Assembly (NCBI GenBank): GCA_003230915.1
Contig: QIHI01000015.1
Span: 1 to 45,078, forward strand
DNA: 45,078 nucleotides
Direction: 5' to 3'
Source: Kiritimatiellales bacterium
Lineage (GTDB): Bacteria; Verrucomicrobiota; Kiritimatiellia; Kiritimatiellales; Pontiellaceae
In this document: positions 37,122-45,078 of the stretch, in pieces
How the letters are laid out: each line of letters starts with the position of its first letter
Position numbering within the stretch: position 1 is the stretch's first letter
Position numbers and translations under genes: made by a program
The notes under the pieces: model-generated
What the model was told of the DNA's origin: nothing
Database searches by the model: none
Seen by the model: only the letters and a program-made list of their open reading frames with translations

Positions 37122-38444
37122 ATGAAACCGAAAAAAAGGTTTTTCACCAATCATTCAAAGTCGAGCGCCATGGTGATCAGTTTGGCGGTGCATGCCATTT
37201 TGGCGGTGGTTGCCCTGTCGTTTGTGGCGGTAACGGTCATCACGAAGGGCGAACAGAACTTTGAGGCAAAGCAGGTCGTCCGCCCGCGGATGGCTCCCAA
37301 GAAGCTACAGGTTCCGGTCACCATCAAGAAAAAGCAGCGCAAGCCGAAGATGCGCCAGCGTATTGTCGTGAAACATCAGGTGAATCGGAGCATGCCCGAC
37401 ATCAAGATGCCGGAAATCAGCGGGATTAAGGGCGGACTGGGGGGAGCGGGCAACGCAGGATTTGGTGATACCTCCAGCATTGGTTTCAACATGCCTGAAA
37501 TCAACATATTCGGGGTTCGTAGCAAGGGGGAAAAGATCCTCTTTGCACTTGATACGGACGACTACATCATGCGCGACGAGGTCGGCGGCAAGCGTGCCTA
37601 CGCAATCATCAAGCAGGAGCTGATCAAGGTGGTTGAGGAGCTTGACCCCACGACGTTATTCAATCTGGTGGTATTCGACCACGGCGGAGCCACCGCCCTC
37701 TTCCCGAAACTGGTTCCGGCCACCCGCGAGAACGTGACGAAACTGGAAAAATGGCTCGAGCCGCTGAATGCCGTCACCAAGGCTAATCTAGGAAACACCG
37801 GAACATATGGCCGCAGGACGCTCGGTAAAGGGGGGAAGGAAATACAAATGACGGCTGGCATGAATGCCGGGCTCGAGCAAGGCGGCCCGTATCATTGGTA
37901 CCGTCCTGCCGCCATGGCGATGGTAGATCAGGCGGACACGGTTTTCATCCTTTCAGGGTGGTGGGGCTCTCTGCGAAAAGCCACTGGGTCGGCGCCGGAC
38001 TGGCCGAAGAACAAGAAGGAGAATTATTATAAATTCCTCAAGAAAGCCAAGGAGGATTTCAAGGAAGAGAATAGGCGACGGGCGGCCAAGGGGGAACCGG
38101 AACGGATTATAAGGGACGATAATTTGATTTTTGCAGCCTATTATCCGGAACAACAGGTCAAGTATTGGCGAGGAAACCCGTCATATTACTACTATACTTG
38201 GAAGGATTACTTAGAGGCGCTTAAGCTCGTCCGTAAGGAGCATGCGCCGAAGCTTCCGGCGAAAAGCGGTTTCCCGACGAACAAGAATGACAAGTTTTCC
38301 CTCAACGTGATCTTTTTCGCCCCCGAGGAACAAGCGGGGCCTGTGGGGTACTACGAAATGCTGGCCAACCGTTGCAACGGGGATTTCCGTGTCATCAAAG
38401 GCCTCAAAGCCATCGAGAACTCCGCTTCCAAGGGCGAGAATTAA
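37122..38444 (+). CDS. TonB-like N-terminal anchored protein with VWA-like domain
   Basis: N-terminal module shared with the upstream gene ('QVV.RPRM..KK', 'VNR.SMPDI..PE.SG'); VWA-like 'GEKILFALDTDDYIMRDEVGGKRAYAIIKQELIKVVEELDPTTLFNLVVFDHGG'. Confidence 0.6.
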   Translation: MKPKKRFFTNHSKSSAMVISLAVHAILAVVALSFVAVTVITKGEQNFEAKQVVRPRMAPKKLQVPVTIKKKQRKPKMRQRIVVKHQVNRSMPDIKMPEISGIKGGLGGAGNAGFGDTSSIGFNMPEINIFGVRSKGEKILFALDTDDYIMRDEVGGKRAYAIIKQELIKVVEELDPTTLFNLVVFDHGGATALFPKLVPATRENVTKLEKWLEPLNAVTKANLGNTGTYGRRTLGKGGKEIQMTAGMNAGLEQGGPYHWYRPAAMAMVDQADTVFILSGWWGSLRKATGSAPDWPKNKKENYYKFLKKAKEDFKEENRRRAAKGEPERIIRDDNLIFAAYYPEQQVKYWRGNPSYYYYTWKDYLEALKLVRKEHAPKLPAKSGFPTNKNDKFSLNVIFFAPEEQAGPVGYYEMLANRCNGDFRVIKGLKAIENSASKGEN

Positions 38445-38448
38445 GGCG

Positions 38449-40860
38449 ATGGCAGAAGGGTCATTGAAATCTCATGCGACGAAAAGACGTTCGTTATCGA
38501 TGGGTCAAAATCAACCGATAGCCTTAGAATGGATCTGGCCAGCTGTAAAAAAACAGGTCAATCAATATGTGCAATTTCATCATGCTTTCCCGTTGGATGC
38601 GGTTGACCTAGATGCTCGTTTACGGATCAGTTGCGAAGGGAATTTCACAGCATATATCAACGGTGAATTTGTGGTGACAGGGCAGTTTGGGGATTATCCC
38701 GATCGCCCAACGTTCTCGGAGGTGAGAGTCGGCGAGTTTCTGCAGGAGGGAAAAAATGTTCTGTCGGTCGTCGGATATCACTTCGGGATAGAACACTTTT
38801 CACATATCAGCAGCGATCCTGCTTTGGCGTATTGTCTTTGCTGTGGAACGGAAGTTGTTGCTAGCGGGCGGGAAACTCGGTGGCGTCTTCATGGTGGATA
38901 CCGCAGTGGCGAGATGGCGCAGATCACAACCCAGATGGGGTTTGTTTTTGAGTACGATGCACAAAAAATTGATGGCTGGATTGAATCGGATTATGTGTGC
39001 AGCCCAGATTGGAAACGGATTGCTCGAAGTGATTTTGTCAATCGAGCGGTAGCGATTGAAAGACCCTTGCCAATCCTTGAATTGAAGGCACCGACTTCGA
39101 TGAGGATTATCGCTCAAGGGAAGTTTGTGCGAGATGGCTCGGCAAAGGATAAAACATTTGCCGAGCTCATGCAGAGCGATTTCCTTTCTTTCAGCTTAAC
39201 GGCCGATATTTTTCAAGAGTCGACCAGCCAGTCAGTTGAAATCAAGGGTGAAGTGCTCAAGGAGAACGGAGCCTATTTAATCATTGATATGGGCCGAGAA
39301 GAGTGCGGTTTTTTGACGCTGGATGTTGAAGGACCGCAGGGGACGGTTATCGATATAGCTGTCGGCGAGCATCTCGAAGATCTGCGTGTGCGGGCAAGTG
39401 TCGGCGGGCGAAATTTTGCTTCGAGATATATTTGCGGAGAGAGCCGGCAACACTTCACTCATTACAACAACCGCTACGCAGGCCGCTTCCTTGAGCTTCA
39501 CATAAGCCCTTCACGCGGCCCGATAAAAATAAACTATGCTGGAATAATTCCTGTGGAGTATCCCGTATCAGTGGAGGGTGGGTTCAATTCATTGGATTCT
39601 CTGATGAACAGAATCTATGATGTTTCCTGCCGTACGTTGCATCTTTGCATGCACGAACACTATGAGGATTGCCCCTGGCGTGAACAGGGTCTATATGCCA
39701 ATGATGCGCGGATTCAGGCTTTGGTAGGTTATTACGCATTTGGGGAATATGATTTTCCGAGAGTGTCGTTTGATTTGCTGGGTAGAAGTCATCGGGAGGA
39801 TAACTATTTGACGTTGACAGCTCCATCAAGAGCCGTCGATTTCACGATCCCTTCTTTTACGATGCTTTGGTTCGTTGCCATGGATGATCTGCTTTTATTT
39901 AGCGGGAATCGTGAATTCTCCGAAAGTTATCTACCTCAAATTCAGACGATGCTGGACTCTTATATTGCAAGTTGCACGGAGGGCTTGTTGCCTTGTCCGA
40001 AGGGGAAGGCCTATTGGCATTTCTACGACTGGGCGGACGGCCTAGAAGGGGTTGAGGGCGGTGAGTGGGAAACGGTGGAGTCTTTGCGTTTTGATGCCCC
40101 GCTAAACCTCTTTTTTGTGATGGCGTTGCAATCAGTCGCCAGAATGTGTCGCGGTCTTGGCAGAAATGATCTTGGCGAAAAATATCGGGAGCAGGCTGAG
40201 GTGACCTGCCGGGCAATCGATCGGAAATTCTGGGTTGAATCCGAACAGGCTTACCAGACCTATCTGGGTGGACAGGGAGTGGACAACCATTTTTGCGAAC
40301 TGGTTCAGGCACAGGCGATATTGACCGGAACAGCCGGTAAGGGGAGATCTGGGATTCTTCGCCGGAAGCTAACAGACGAAGGGAACGGGTGGGTCGCGGC
40401 AACGCTTTCACAGTCATTTTATAAGTATGAGGCGTTGTGCGGCGATTCCGACAACTATGCTTCATGGGTATTTGCGGATATTGAAAAAACGTGGTCCAAG
40501 ATGCTTTCCAATGGGGCAACCAGTTTCTGGGAAACGATCAAGGGACACGCTGATTTTGATCATGCTGGAAGCCTATGCCATGGTTGGTCTGCAAGCCCAG
40601 CCTATTTCTATCAAACCTATTTGCTCGGTATTAAACCGTTGGATAATGGATTTAAGCGGTTCAGCGTGGCTCCAGTTGTAAATAGAATCGATCAGGCCGA
40701 AGGCACTGTGATGACACCTGTCGGAGCCATTAAAGTTCGGCGGAAGAACAGCGAAACTAAAACAGAGGTGGAAGTATCTTATCCCGAAGAGCTTGAGCCG
40801 ATTGTAGACTTGGATGACCCGCGGGTTGAATGGGTTTTCAATCCAACCGATCGATTCTGA
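38449..40860 (+). CDS. Alpha-L-rhamnosidase-like protein (GH78-type)
   Basis: 'HYEDCPWREQGLYANDARIQALVGYYAFGEYDFPR', C-terminal 'LCHGWSASPAYFYQTYLLGIKPLDNGFKRFSVAP'. Confidence 0.8.
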   Translation: MAEGSLKSHATKRRSLSMGQNQPIALEWIWPAVKKQVNQYVQFHHAFPLDAVDLDARLRISCEGNFTAYINGEFVVTGQFGDYPDRPTFSEVRVGEFLQEGKNVLSVVGYHFGIEHFSHISSDPALAYCLCCGTEVVASGRETRWRLHGGYRSGEMAQITTQMGFVFEYDAQKIDGWIESDYVCSPDWKRIARSDFVNRAVAIERPLPILELKAPTSMRIIAQGKFVRDGSAKDKTFAELMQSDFLSFSLTADIFQESTSQSVEIKGEVLKENGAYLIIDMGREECGFLTLDVEGPQGTVIDIAVGEHLEDLRVRASVGGRNFASRYICGESRQHFTHYNNRYAGRFLELHISPSRGPIKINYAGIIPVEYPVSVEGGFNSLDSLMNRIYDVSCRTLHLCMHEHYEDCPWREQGLYANDARIQALVGYYAFGEYDFPRVSFDLLGRSHREDNYLTLTAPSRAVDFTIPSFTMLWFVAMDDLLLFSGNREFSESYLPQIQTMLDSYIASCTEGLLPCPKGKAYWHFYDWADGLEGVEGGEWETVESLRFDAPLNLFFVMALQSVARMCRGLGRNDLGEKYREQAEVTCRAIDRKFWVESEQAYQTYLGGQGVDNHFCELVQAQAILTGTAGKGRSGILRRKLTDEGNGWVAATLSQSFYKYEALCGDSDNYASWVFADIEKTWSKMLSNGATSFWETIKGHADFDHAGSLCHGWSASPAYFYQTYLLGIKPLDNGFKRFSVAPVVNRIDQAEGTVMTPVGAIKVRRKNSETKTEVEVSYPEELEPIVDLDDPRVEWVFNPTDRF

Positions 40861-40870
40861 TGGGGCAGGA

Positions 40871-40981
40871 TCATTTTTTCTGTTCGATAAACTGGGTGCG
40901 GAAGCGGTTGGGCGAGATGCTGCAGAGTTTGCGTTAGACCCGCCATAAAGCAGAAGGGGTCGAGAAGCCGCTAGACTTCAG
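40871..40981 (-). pseudogene. AraC-family transcriptional regulator C-terminal HTH remnant
   Basis: Minus-strand frame 'LKSSGFSTPSALWRV*RKLCSISPNRFRTQFIEQKK*' matches the second AraC HTH pattern GFs....L.R.FR...G.SP..FR with one in-frame stop. Confidence 0.5.
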
Positions 40982-41115
40982 TGTTCGGCATGATATTATG
41001 CATGTGTAGAAACATACAGCATGGTGCAGAATGGCTCGGTAATTTTCAGACCGCTCCATTTACTTTTTTCCAACTCAGGTGCTGTATTTAACATTTTGGA
41101 AGACAAACCACGGGA

Positions 41116-42162
41116 ATGTTCATGGGCAGACAGGTACAGGTTGGCATCATTGGGTTCGGGTTCATGGGAACCACCCATTTTGATATTTATAAAAACAGTG
41201 AAAAATCAAAGGTTGTTGCGATGGCGGATGTGGATCTGGCCAAACGTGCAGGAGACATCAGTACGGTGTTTGCCAACATTGGTGACGGGGACAATTCGAA
41301 GCCGGTCGATCTGGCAGGAATCAAAACATACGCCGATGGCATGGATTTGATCAACGATCCGAATGTTGAGATGGTCGATATTTGTGTTCCGGTCTATCTC
41401 CACAAACAGTATGCGCTGGCTGCGATTTCCGCCGGAAAAAATGTCATGTGCGAAAAGCCGCTGGCTCGCACCAGTGCCGAGGCACAGGAAATCGCCGATG
41501 CGGCGGAGCGGGCCGGTGTGAAGCTCATGGCGGGCATGTGCATCCGCTTCTGGCCGGAATATAAGCACGCGCTGGAAACCGTGAAGTCCGGTACGGCCGG
41601 TAGAATCATTAGCGCCGCCTTCAAGCGGGTATCGCCGGACATGAACAACATCGGCTGGGAAAACTGGTTTATGAACGCCGACCTCAGTGGCGGTGCACTG
41701 CTGGATCTCCACCTGCACGACGTGGATTTTATCCTTCAACTGATCGGCATGCCGAAGGCGGTGACCGCGTTTGGCACCACGGTTCATAGCGACCACGGAA
41801 TCGACCATGTGATGGCTCGCTATGATTACGGCAACGGAACGCTCGTTACGGCCGAGGGCGGCTGGTCGCCGGCCAAAGGCACCCCATTTGAAATGAGCTT
41901 CCAGATTGTCTGCGAAAAGATGACGTTGCGCTTCGCCTCCGCCGATGGCTACAGCCTGATTCATGAAGATGGAACGGTGGAAAAGCCGGAGCCTTCCGAA
42001 GCGGCAATGCCGACTGGCTGGCACGTTGAATTGGACTACCTACTCGACTGCATTATCAATGATGTAAAGCTCGACATGCCGCTGAACGAGGTGGTTGAAG
42101 CCATCCGGCTGGTCGAGGCAGAGCAGCAATCCATTGACCAAAACAAGACCGTGGAGATTTAG
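41116..42162 (+). CDS. Gfo/Idh/MocA family oxidoreductase
   Basis: 'VGIIGFGFMGTTHFDIYKN', 'GKNVMCEKPLARTSAEAQEIADAAERAGVKLMAGMCIRFWPEY', 'GGALLDLHLHDVDFILQLIG'. Confidence 0.93.
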   Translation: MFMGRQVQVGIIGFGFMGTTHFDIYKNSEKSKVVAMADVDLAKRAGDISTVFANIGDGDNSKPVDLAGIKTYADGMDLINDPNVEMVDICVPVYLHKQYALAAISAGKNVMCEKPLARTSAEAQEIADAAERAGVKLMAGMCIRFWPEYKHALETVKSGTAGRIISAAFKRVSPDMNNIGWENWFMNADLSGGALLDLHLHDVDFILQLIGMPKAVTAFGTTVHSDHGIDHVMARYDYGNGTLVTAEGGWSPAKGTPFEMSFQIVCEKMTLRFASADGYSLIHEDGTVEKPEPSEAAMPTGWHVELDYLLDCIINDVKLDMPLNEVVEAIRLVEAEQQSIDQNKTVEI

Positions 42163-42177
42163 AAAAAGGATAGGACG

Positions 42178-43038
42178 ATGTACAAAGCGATCAATTATTG
42201 GGTGCTCGGTGGATTCGACGGAGAAAAAGGGCCGTACGCCGCGATTGAGGATGCCGCCAAATGGGGGCTAGATGGGTTGGAAATGACCGTTGGAGACTGT
42301 TTGCCCATTGATATCACGGAGGAGGAGTGCAGAAAAATAAAAGCCATTGCCGCAGAGGCTGGCATGGGTCTTAAAACGCTGGCCTCTGGGTTTTATTGGG
42401 GAAGCTCGTTGGGTTCGCCGGACGAAACGGAGCGTCAGGCCACCCTCGACTTTACTAAAAAATATATTCAAATCGCCGCGTGGCTGGGCGCCGAAACGAT
42501 TCTGATTGTTCCCGGAGCGGTCGATGTGGCATGGGATCCATCCCGCCCCATTGTCCCGTATCAACAGGTCTGGGATCTTTCCGTGAAATCGCTCAAAGAG
42601 GTGCTTCCATTAGCCGAAAAATTGAGGGTGAACATTGCCCTGGAAAACGTCTGGAACAAGTTCCTGATCTCGCCGATGGAAATGAAAATGTACGTCGACC
42701 AGTTCGGTAGCGACCGGATCGGAGTCTACTTCGACACCGGCAACTGCATGATTGCCGGCTATCCAGAGCATTGGATCGAGATTCTTGGAAAACGCATCAA
42801 GGCGGTTCACCTGAAAAACTTCCAACGCGACGATTCCGGCGGTTTACTGCACGGTTTTGGCGACGATCTGATGGCTGGCGATCTCGATTTCCCCGCCGTC
42901 AAAGCCGCGCTCGAAGCACATATTCCCGATGTGCCGATAACCGCCGAAATGATCCCTTTCTGCCGCCTGCCGGATCTGGTTCTGCCCGACGCAGCATTGG
43001 CCGCAGACACCGCAAAGAAACTATTGGCCGCAATCTAG
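42178..43038 (+). CDS. Sugar phosphate isomerase/epimerase (TIM barrel)
   Basis: 'AAWLGAETILIVPG', 'NIALENVWNKFLISPMEMKMYVDQFGSDRIGVYFDTGNCMIAGYPEHWIEILGKRIKAVHLKNFQRD'. Confidence 0.92.
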   Translation: MYKAINYWVLGGFDGEKGPYAAIEDAAKWGLDGLEMTVGDCLPIDITEEECRKIKAIAAEAGMGLKTLASGFYWGSSLGSPDETERQATLDFTKKYIQIAAWLGAETILIVPGAVDVAWDPSRPIVPYQQVWDLSVKSLKEVLPLAEKLRVNIALENVWNKFLISPMEMKMYVDQFGSDRIGVYFDTGNCMIAGYPEHWIEILGKRIKAVHLKNFQRDDSGGLLHGFGDDLMAGDLDFPAVKAALEAHIPDVPITAEMIPFCRLPDLVLPDAALAADTAKKLLAAI

Positions 43039-43045
43039 GTTTCCG

Positions 43046-44101
43046 ATGGAGAAACCCCCTCAGCTCGCACGACTTTTGAGCCGTGATGTCAGCCGAATTC
43101 GCATTGCCGTGGTCGGGCTAGGAAAAATGGGTGCGTACCATTTGCAGGCCATCCAGCGGCTTGCGAGCGGGGAGTCCGAGAAATATTACAAGGCCGGGCT
43201 CGATATCCAGATCGAAAAACTGGAATTGTGTGGGCTGTGCGATCCGGATCCGAGCAAAGCCAGGAGCATTGCACCGAACATCCCTGCCTTCACCGACTGG
43301 GCGAATCTACTGGCGGATTGCAGTCCGGATCTAGCGGTGATTGCATCGCCAACCTCGACTCATTTCGACCTAGCTATGCAGACCCTTGAATCCGGCGTGC
43401 ATACCTTTGTGGAAAAGCCGCTGGTGACAACGCTGAAGGAGTTTAATCCGCTGGTCAAAACTGCCGTAGCGCAGGGCTGCCGCCTCATGTCAGGACACAT
43501 TGAGCGCTACAACCCCGTCGCCATGAAACTACGTTCCATGCTTGCCTCGGCAGAGATTTGCGCCGAGAGCTACCGCTTCCAGCGTAGCCAACTCCACGTT
43601 GCGCGTATCTCGGACGATATTGTCACCGATAAGATTATCCACGATCTAGATCTGGCTCAGTACTTTTTTGGTACCATTACAAATTTTGAGCTGCTGGACT
43701 CCAAGCGTGCCGAGGGGCAGGTGCAGGAAGCCGCCGTGCAACTCCACCATGCCAATGGTGTGGAGGGAACGCTCTTTGTTTCCTGGCTACTGCCGGACAT
43801 TCAGCCCCGGCGCGAAGTCCGCATCGCCTGCAAGGACGGAAGCCGAGTTGTCGGGGATTTTTCTGGGAAAGAGCTGTGGATCGATGGGCAGTCGGTCTCC
43901 TGCGCTGTACCTTCATGGGTCAAGCCCGACAACAATCAAATCAAGGATGAACTGGCCGATTTTATAGCCAGCTGCATGGTTCTCGACCCGAAGCTCCCTG
44001 CTGTTCAGCCGTTGCTTCAAACTCGAGAGATCGAAACATCTACTGCTATCATCGAGGCCTTGATCAAGAGGGCGGCGGAGGGTGCTCATGACAGAATTTA
44101 A
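43046..44101 (+). CDS. Gfo/Idh/MocA family oxidoreductase
   Basis: 'IAVVGLGKMGAYHLQAIQRL', 'GVHTFVEKPLVTTLKEFNPLVKTAVAQGCRLMSGHIERYNPV', 'DKIIHDLDLAQYFFG'. Confidence 0.92.
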   Translation: MEKPPQLARLLSRDVSRIRIAVVGLGKMGAYHLQAIQRLASGESEKYYKAGLDIQIEKLELCGLCDPDPSKARSIAPNIPAFTDWANLLADCSPDLAVIASPTSTHFDLAMQTLESGVHTFVEKPLVTTLKEFNPLVKTAVAQGCRLMSGHIERYNPVAMKLRSMLASAEICAESYRFQRSQLHVARISDDIVTDKIIHDLDLAQYFFGTITNFELLDSKRAEGQVQEAAVQLHHANGVEGTLFVSWLLPDIQPRREVRIACKDGSRVVGDFSGKELWIDGQSVSCAVPSWVKPDNNQIKDELADFIASCMVLDPKLPAVQPLLQTREIETSTAIIEALIKRAAEGAHDRI

Positions 44102-44963
44102 AATTGGCGTGATAAGCGATTCTTTTCGCCTACCGCTCCGTGAATCGGTTGTGCTGGCCAAAGAGCTTGGCGCGGCGGGAATCAGCTTTTATGCGGCAAC
44201 GCCGGAGTTTTCCGATATGGAACCTTGTGGCTTTAAACGGTACTGCGCGGATCTTGGTATCAGTATCGCATCGTTGGTTGGCGAACTTGGAGGACACGGT
44301 TGGCAGAACGAAGAAGAGAACCGAACCAAAATTTTGAAGCTCAAGGAGATGGTTTTGCTGGCCTCCGATCTTGGGACGGAAATCATCACAACGCACATCG
44401 GTGTGATTCCCGAAGACCGAAACAGCATCCGCTATGGCATCATGCAGTCCGCGTGCCGTGAACTTGGCCGCTATGCTGCCGACCACGGCGTTTGCTTCGG
44501 AATCGAAACCGGGCCGGAGCCCGCCGTAACGCTTCGGGCATTTCTTGACGATCTGGATCAGCCCGGAATCGGCGTTAACCTCGACCCAGCTAACCTCGTG
44601 ATGGTTGTGCGTGACGACCCAGTTCAAGCAGTGCATACGCTTGCTCCGTATATTGTTTCAACCCACGCCAAAGATGGTCGTAATCTTCAACCATGCGATC
44701 CGCAGACGGTCTATGACGCCTTTGCCGTAGGTGGGTTTGATCAGCTCGTTACTCGCACCGGGCCGCTCTTCGAAGAACTACCGCTGGGGGAAGGGGATGT
44801 CCCATGGGATAAATATCTGAAAGCCCTGCGCGACTGCGGATTCGATGGCTGGCTGACTATCGAGCGCGAAACGGGTGAAAACCCTGCCGGTGATATCGCC
44901 ACCGCCGTTCAGTTTTTGCGCAAGCAACTCCATCAAATTTCAGTGAAATCAGAGAAAGCTTAA
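44082..44963 (+). CDS. Sugar phosphate isomerase/epimerase (TIM barrel)
   Basis: 'LASDLGTEIITTHIGVIPED', 'CFGIETGPEPAVTLRAFLDDLDQPGIGVNLDPANLVM', 'VSTHAKDGRNL', 'GFDGWLTIERETGENPAGDI'; overlaps upstream gene by 20 bp. Start may instead be at 44088. Confidence 0.92.
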   Translation: MLMTEFKIGVISDSFRLPLRESVVLAKELGAAGISFYAATPEFSDMEPCGFKRYCADLGISIASLVGELGGHGWQNEEENRTKILKLKEMVLLASDLGTEIITTHIGVIPEDRNSIRYGIMQSACRELGRYAADHGVCFGIETGPEPAVTLRAFLDDLDQPGIGVNLDPANLVMVVRDDPVQAVHTLAPYIVSTHAKDGRNLQPCDPQTVYDAFAVGGFDQLVTRTGPLFEELPLGEGDVPWDKYLKALRDCGFDGWLTIERETGENPAGDIATAVQFLRKQLHQISVKSEKA

Positions 44964-44987
44964 CAGAAAGAAAAGGAGAATTATATT

Positions 44988-45078
44988 ATGCGTGCAATCA
45001 GTCAGGTGGCCCCATCGTGGTGGGACTACACCACATTGGATCGTGAAATTCTAGACGAGGCCGCCCGTCTCACCGTCA
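44988..45078 (+). CDS. 5' end of an ORF running off the window ('MRAISQVAPSWWDYTTLDREILDEAARLTV...'), possibly glucosamine-6-phosphate isomerase-like
   Basis: ATG with AAAGGAGA RBS after the upstream gene; 30 codons only, product uncertain. Confidence 0.5.
   Translation, partial: MRAISQVAPSWWDYTTLDREILDEAARLTV

Noticed and set aside
1-45078. CRISPR arrays, rRNA or tRNA genes
   Set aside because: No regularly spaced direct repeats of CRISPR type and no convincing tRNA/rRNA sequence seen on reading; a tRNAscan/Infernal run would be needed to exclude them fully.

Overview
45 kb bacterial chromosomal window; gene content suggests the Kiritimatiellota/Verrucomicrobia-type PVC group (inference only). 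Left to right: (1) a futalosine-pathway menaquinone operon (3' part of mqnD, an mqnB-mqnP-like fusion, ubiX-like, ubiD-like, ubiE/menG, mqnA), interrupted between mqnD and the fusion gene by a ~5.5 kb insert. The insert carries a minus-strand two-gene helicase-nuclease / PD-(D/E)XK pair, a truncated TIR-domain ORF, and a RAYT (Y1/HUH) transposase gene flanked by 23-bp perfect inverted repeats; a further copy of the repeat lies at the far left edge. (2) Housekeeping genes: DUF456, leucyl aminopeptidase, class Ia ribonucleotide reductase nrdA-nrdB-yfaE with two upstream NrdR-box-like sites, YmdB-type phosphoesterase, xseA-xseB, HtrA-like protease, rsmB. (3) A MotA/ExbB-like plus MotB/ExbD-like pair; the MotA-like protein has a tail of seven 18-residue tandem repeats. 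(4) A carbohydrate-utilisation region (TIM-barrel glycosidase-like protein, three Gfo/Idh/MocA oxidoreductases, DegT aminotransferase, SSS symporter, GH78-like rhamnosidase, two sugar-phosphate isomerase-like proteins) that also holds several collapsed genes (RAYT, amidohydrolase, DegT, AraC remnants) and a pair of paralogues with TonB-like N-termini. The best candidates for an undescribed system are the RAYT-bounded helicase/nuclease/TIR cargo, the MotAB-like motor pair, and the TonB-like PA14/SHD1 and VWA-like pair. All family calls are made by eye from motifs; no searches were run.
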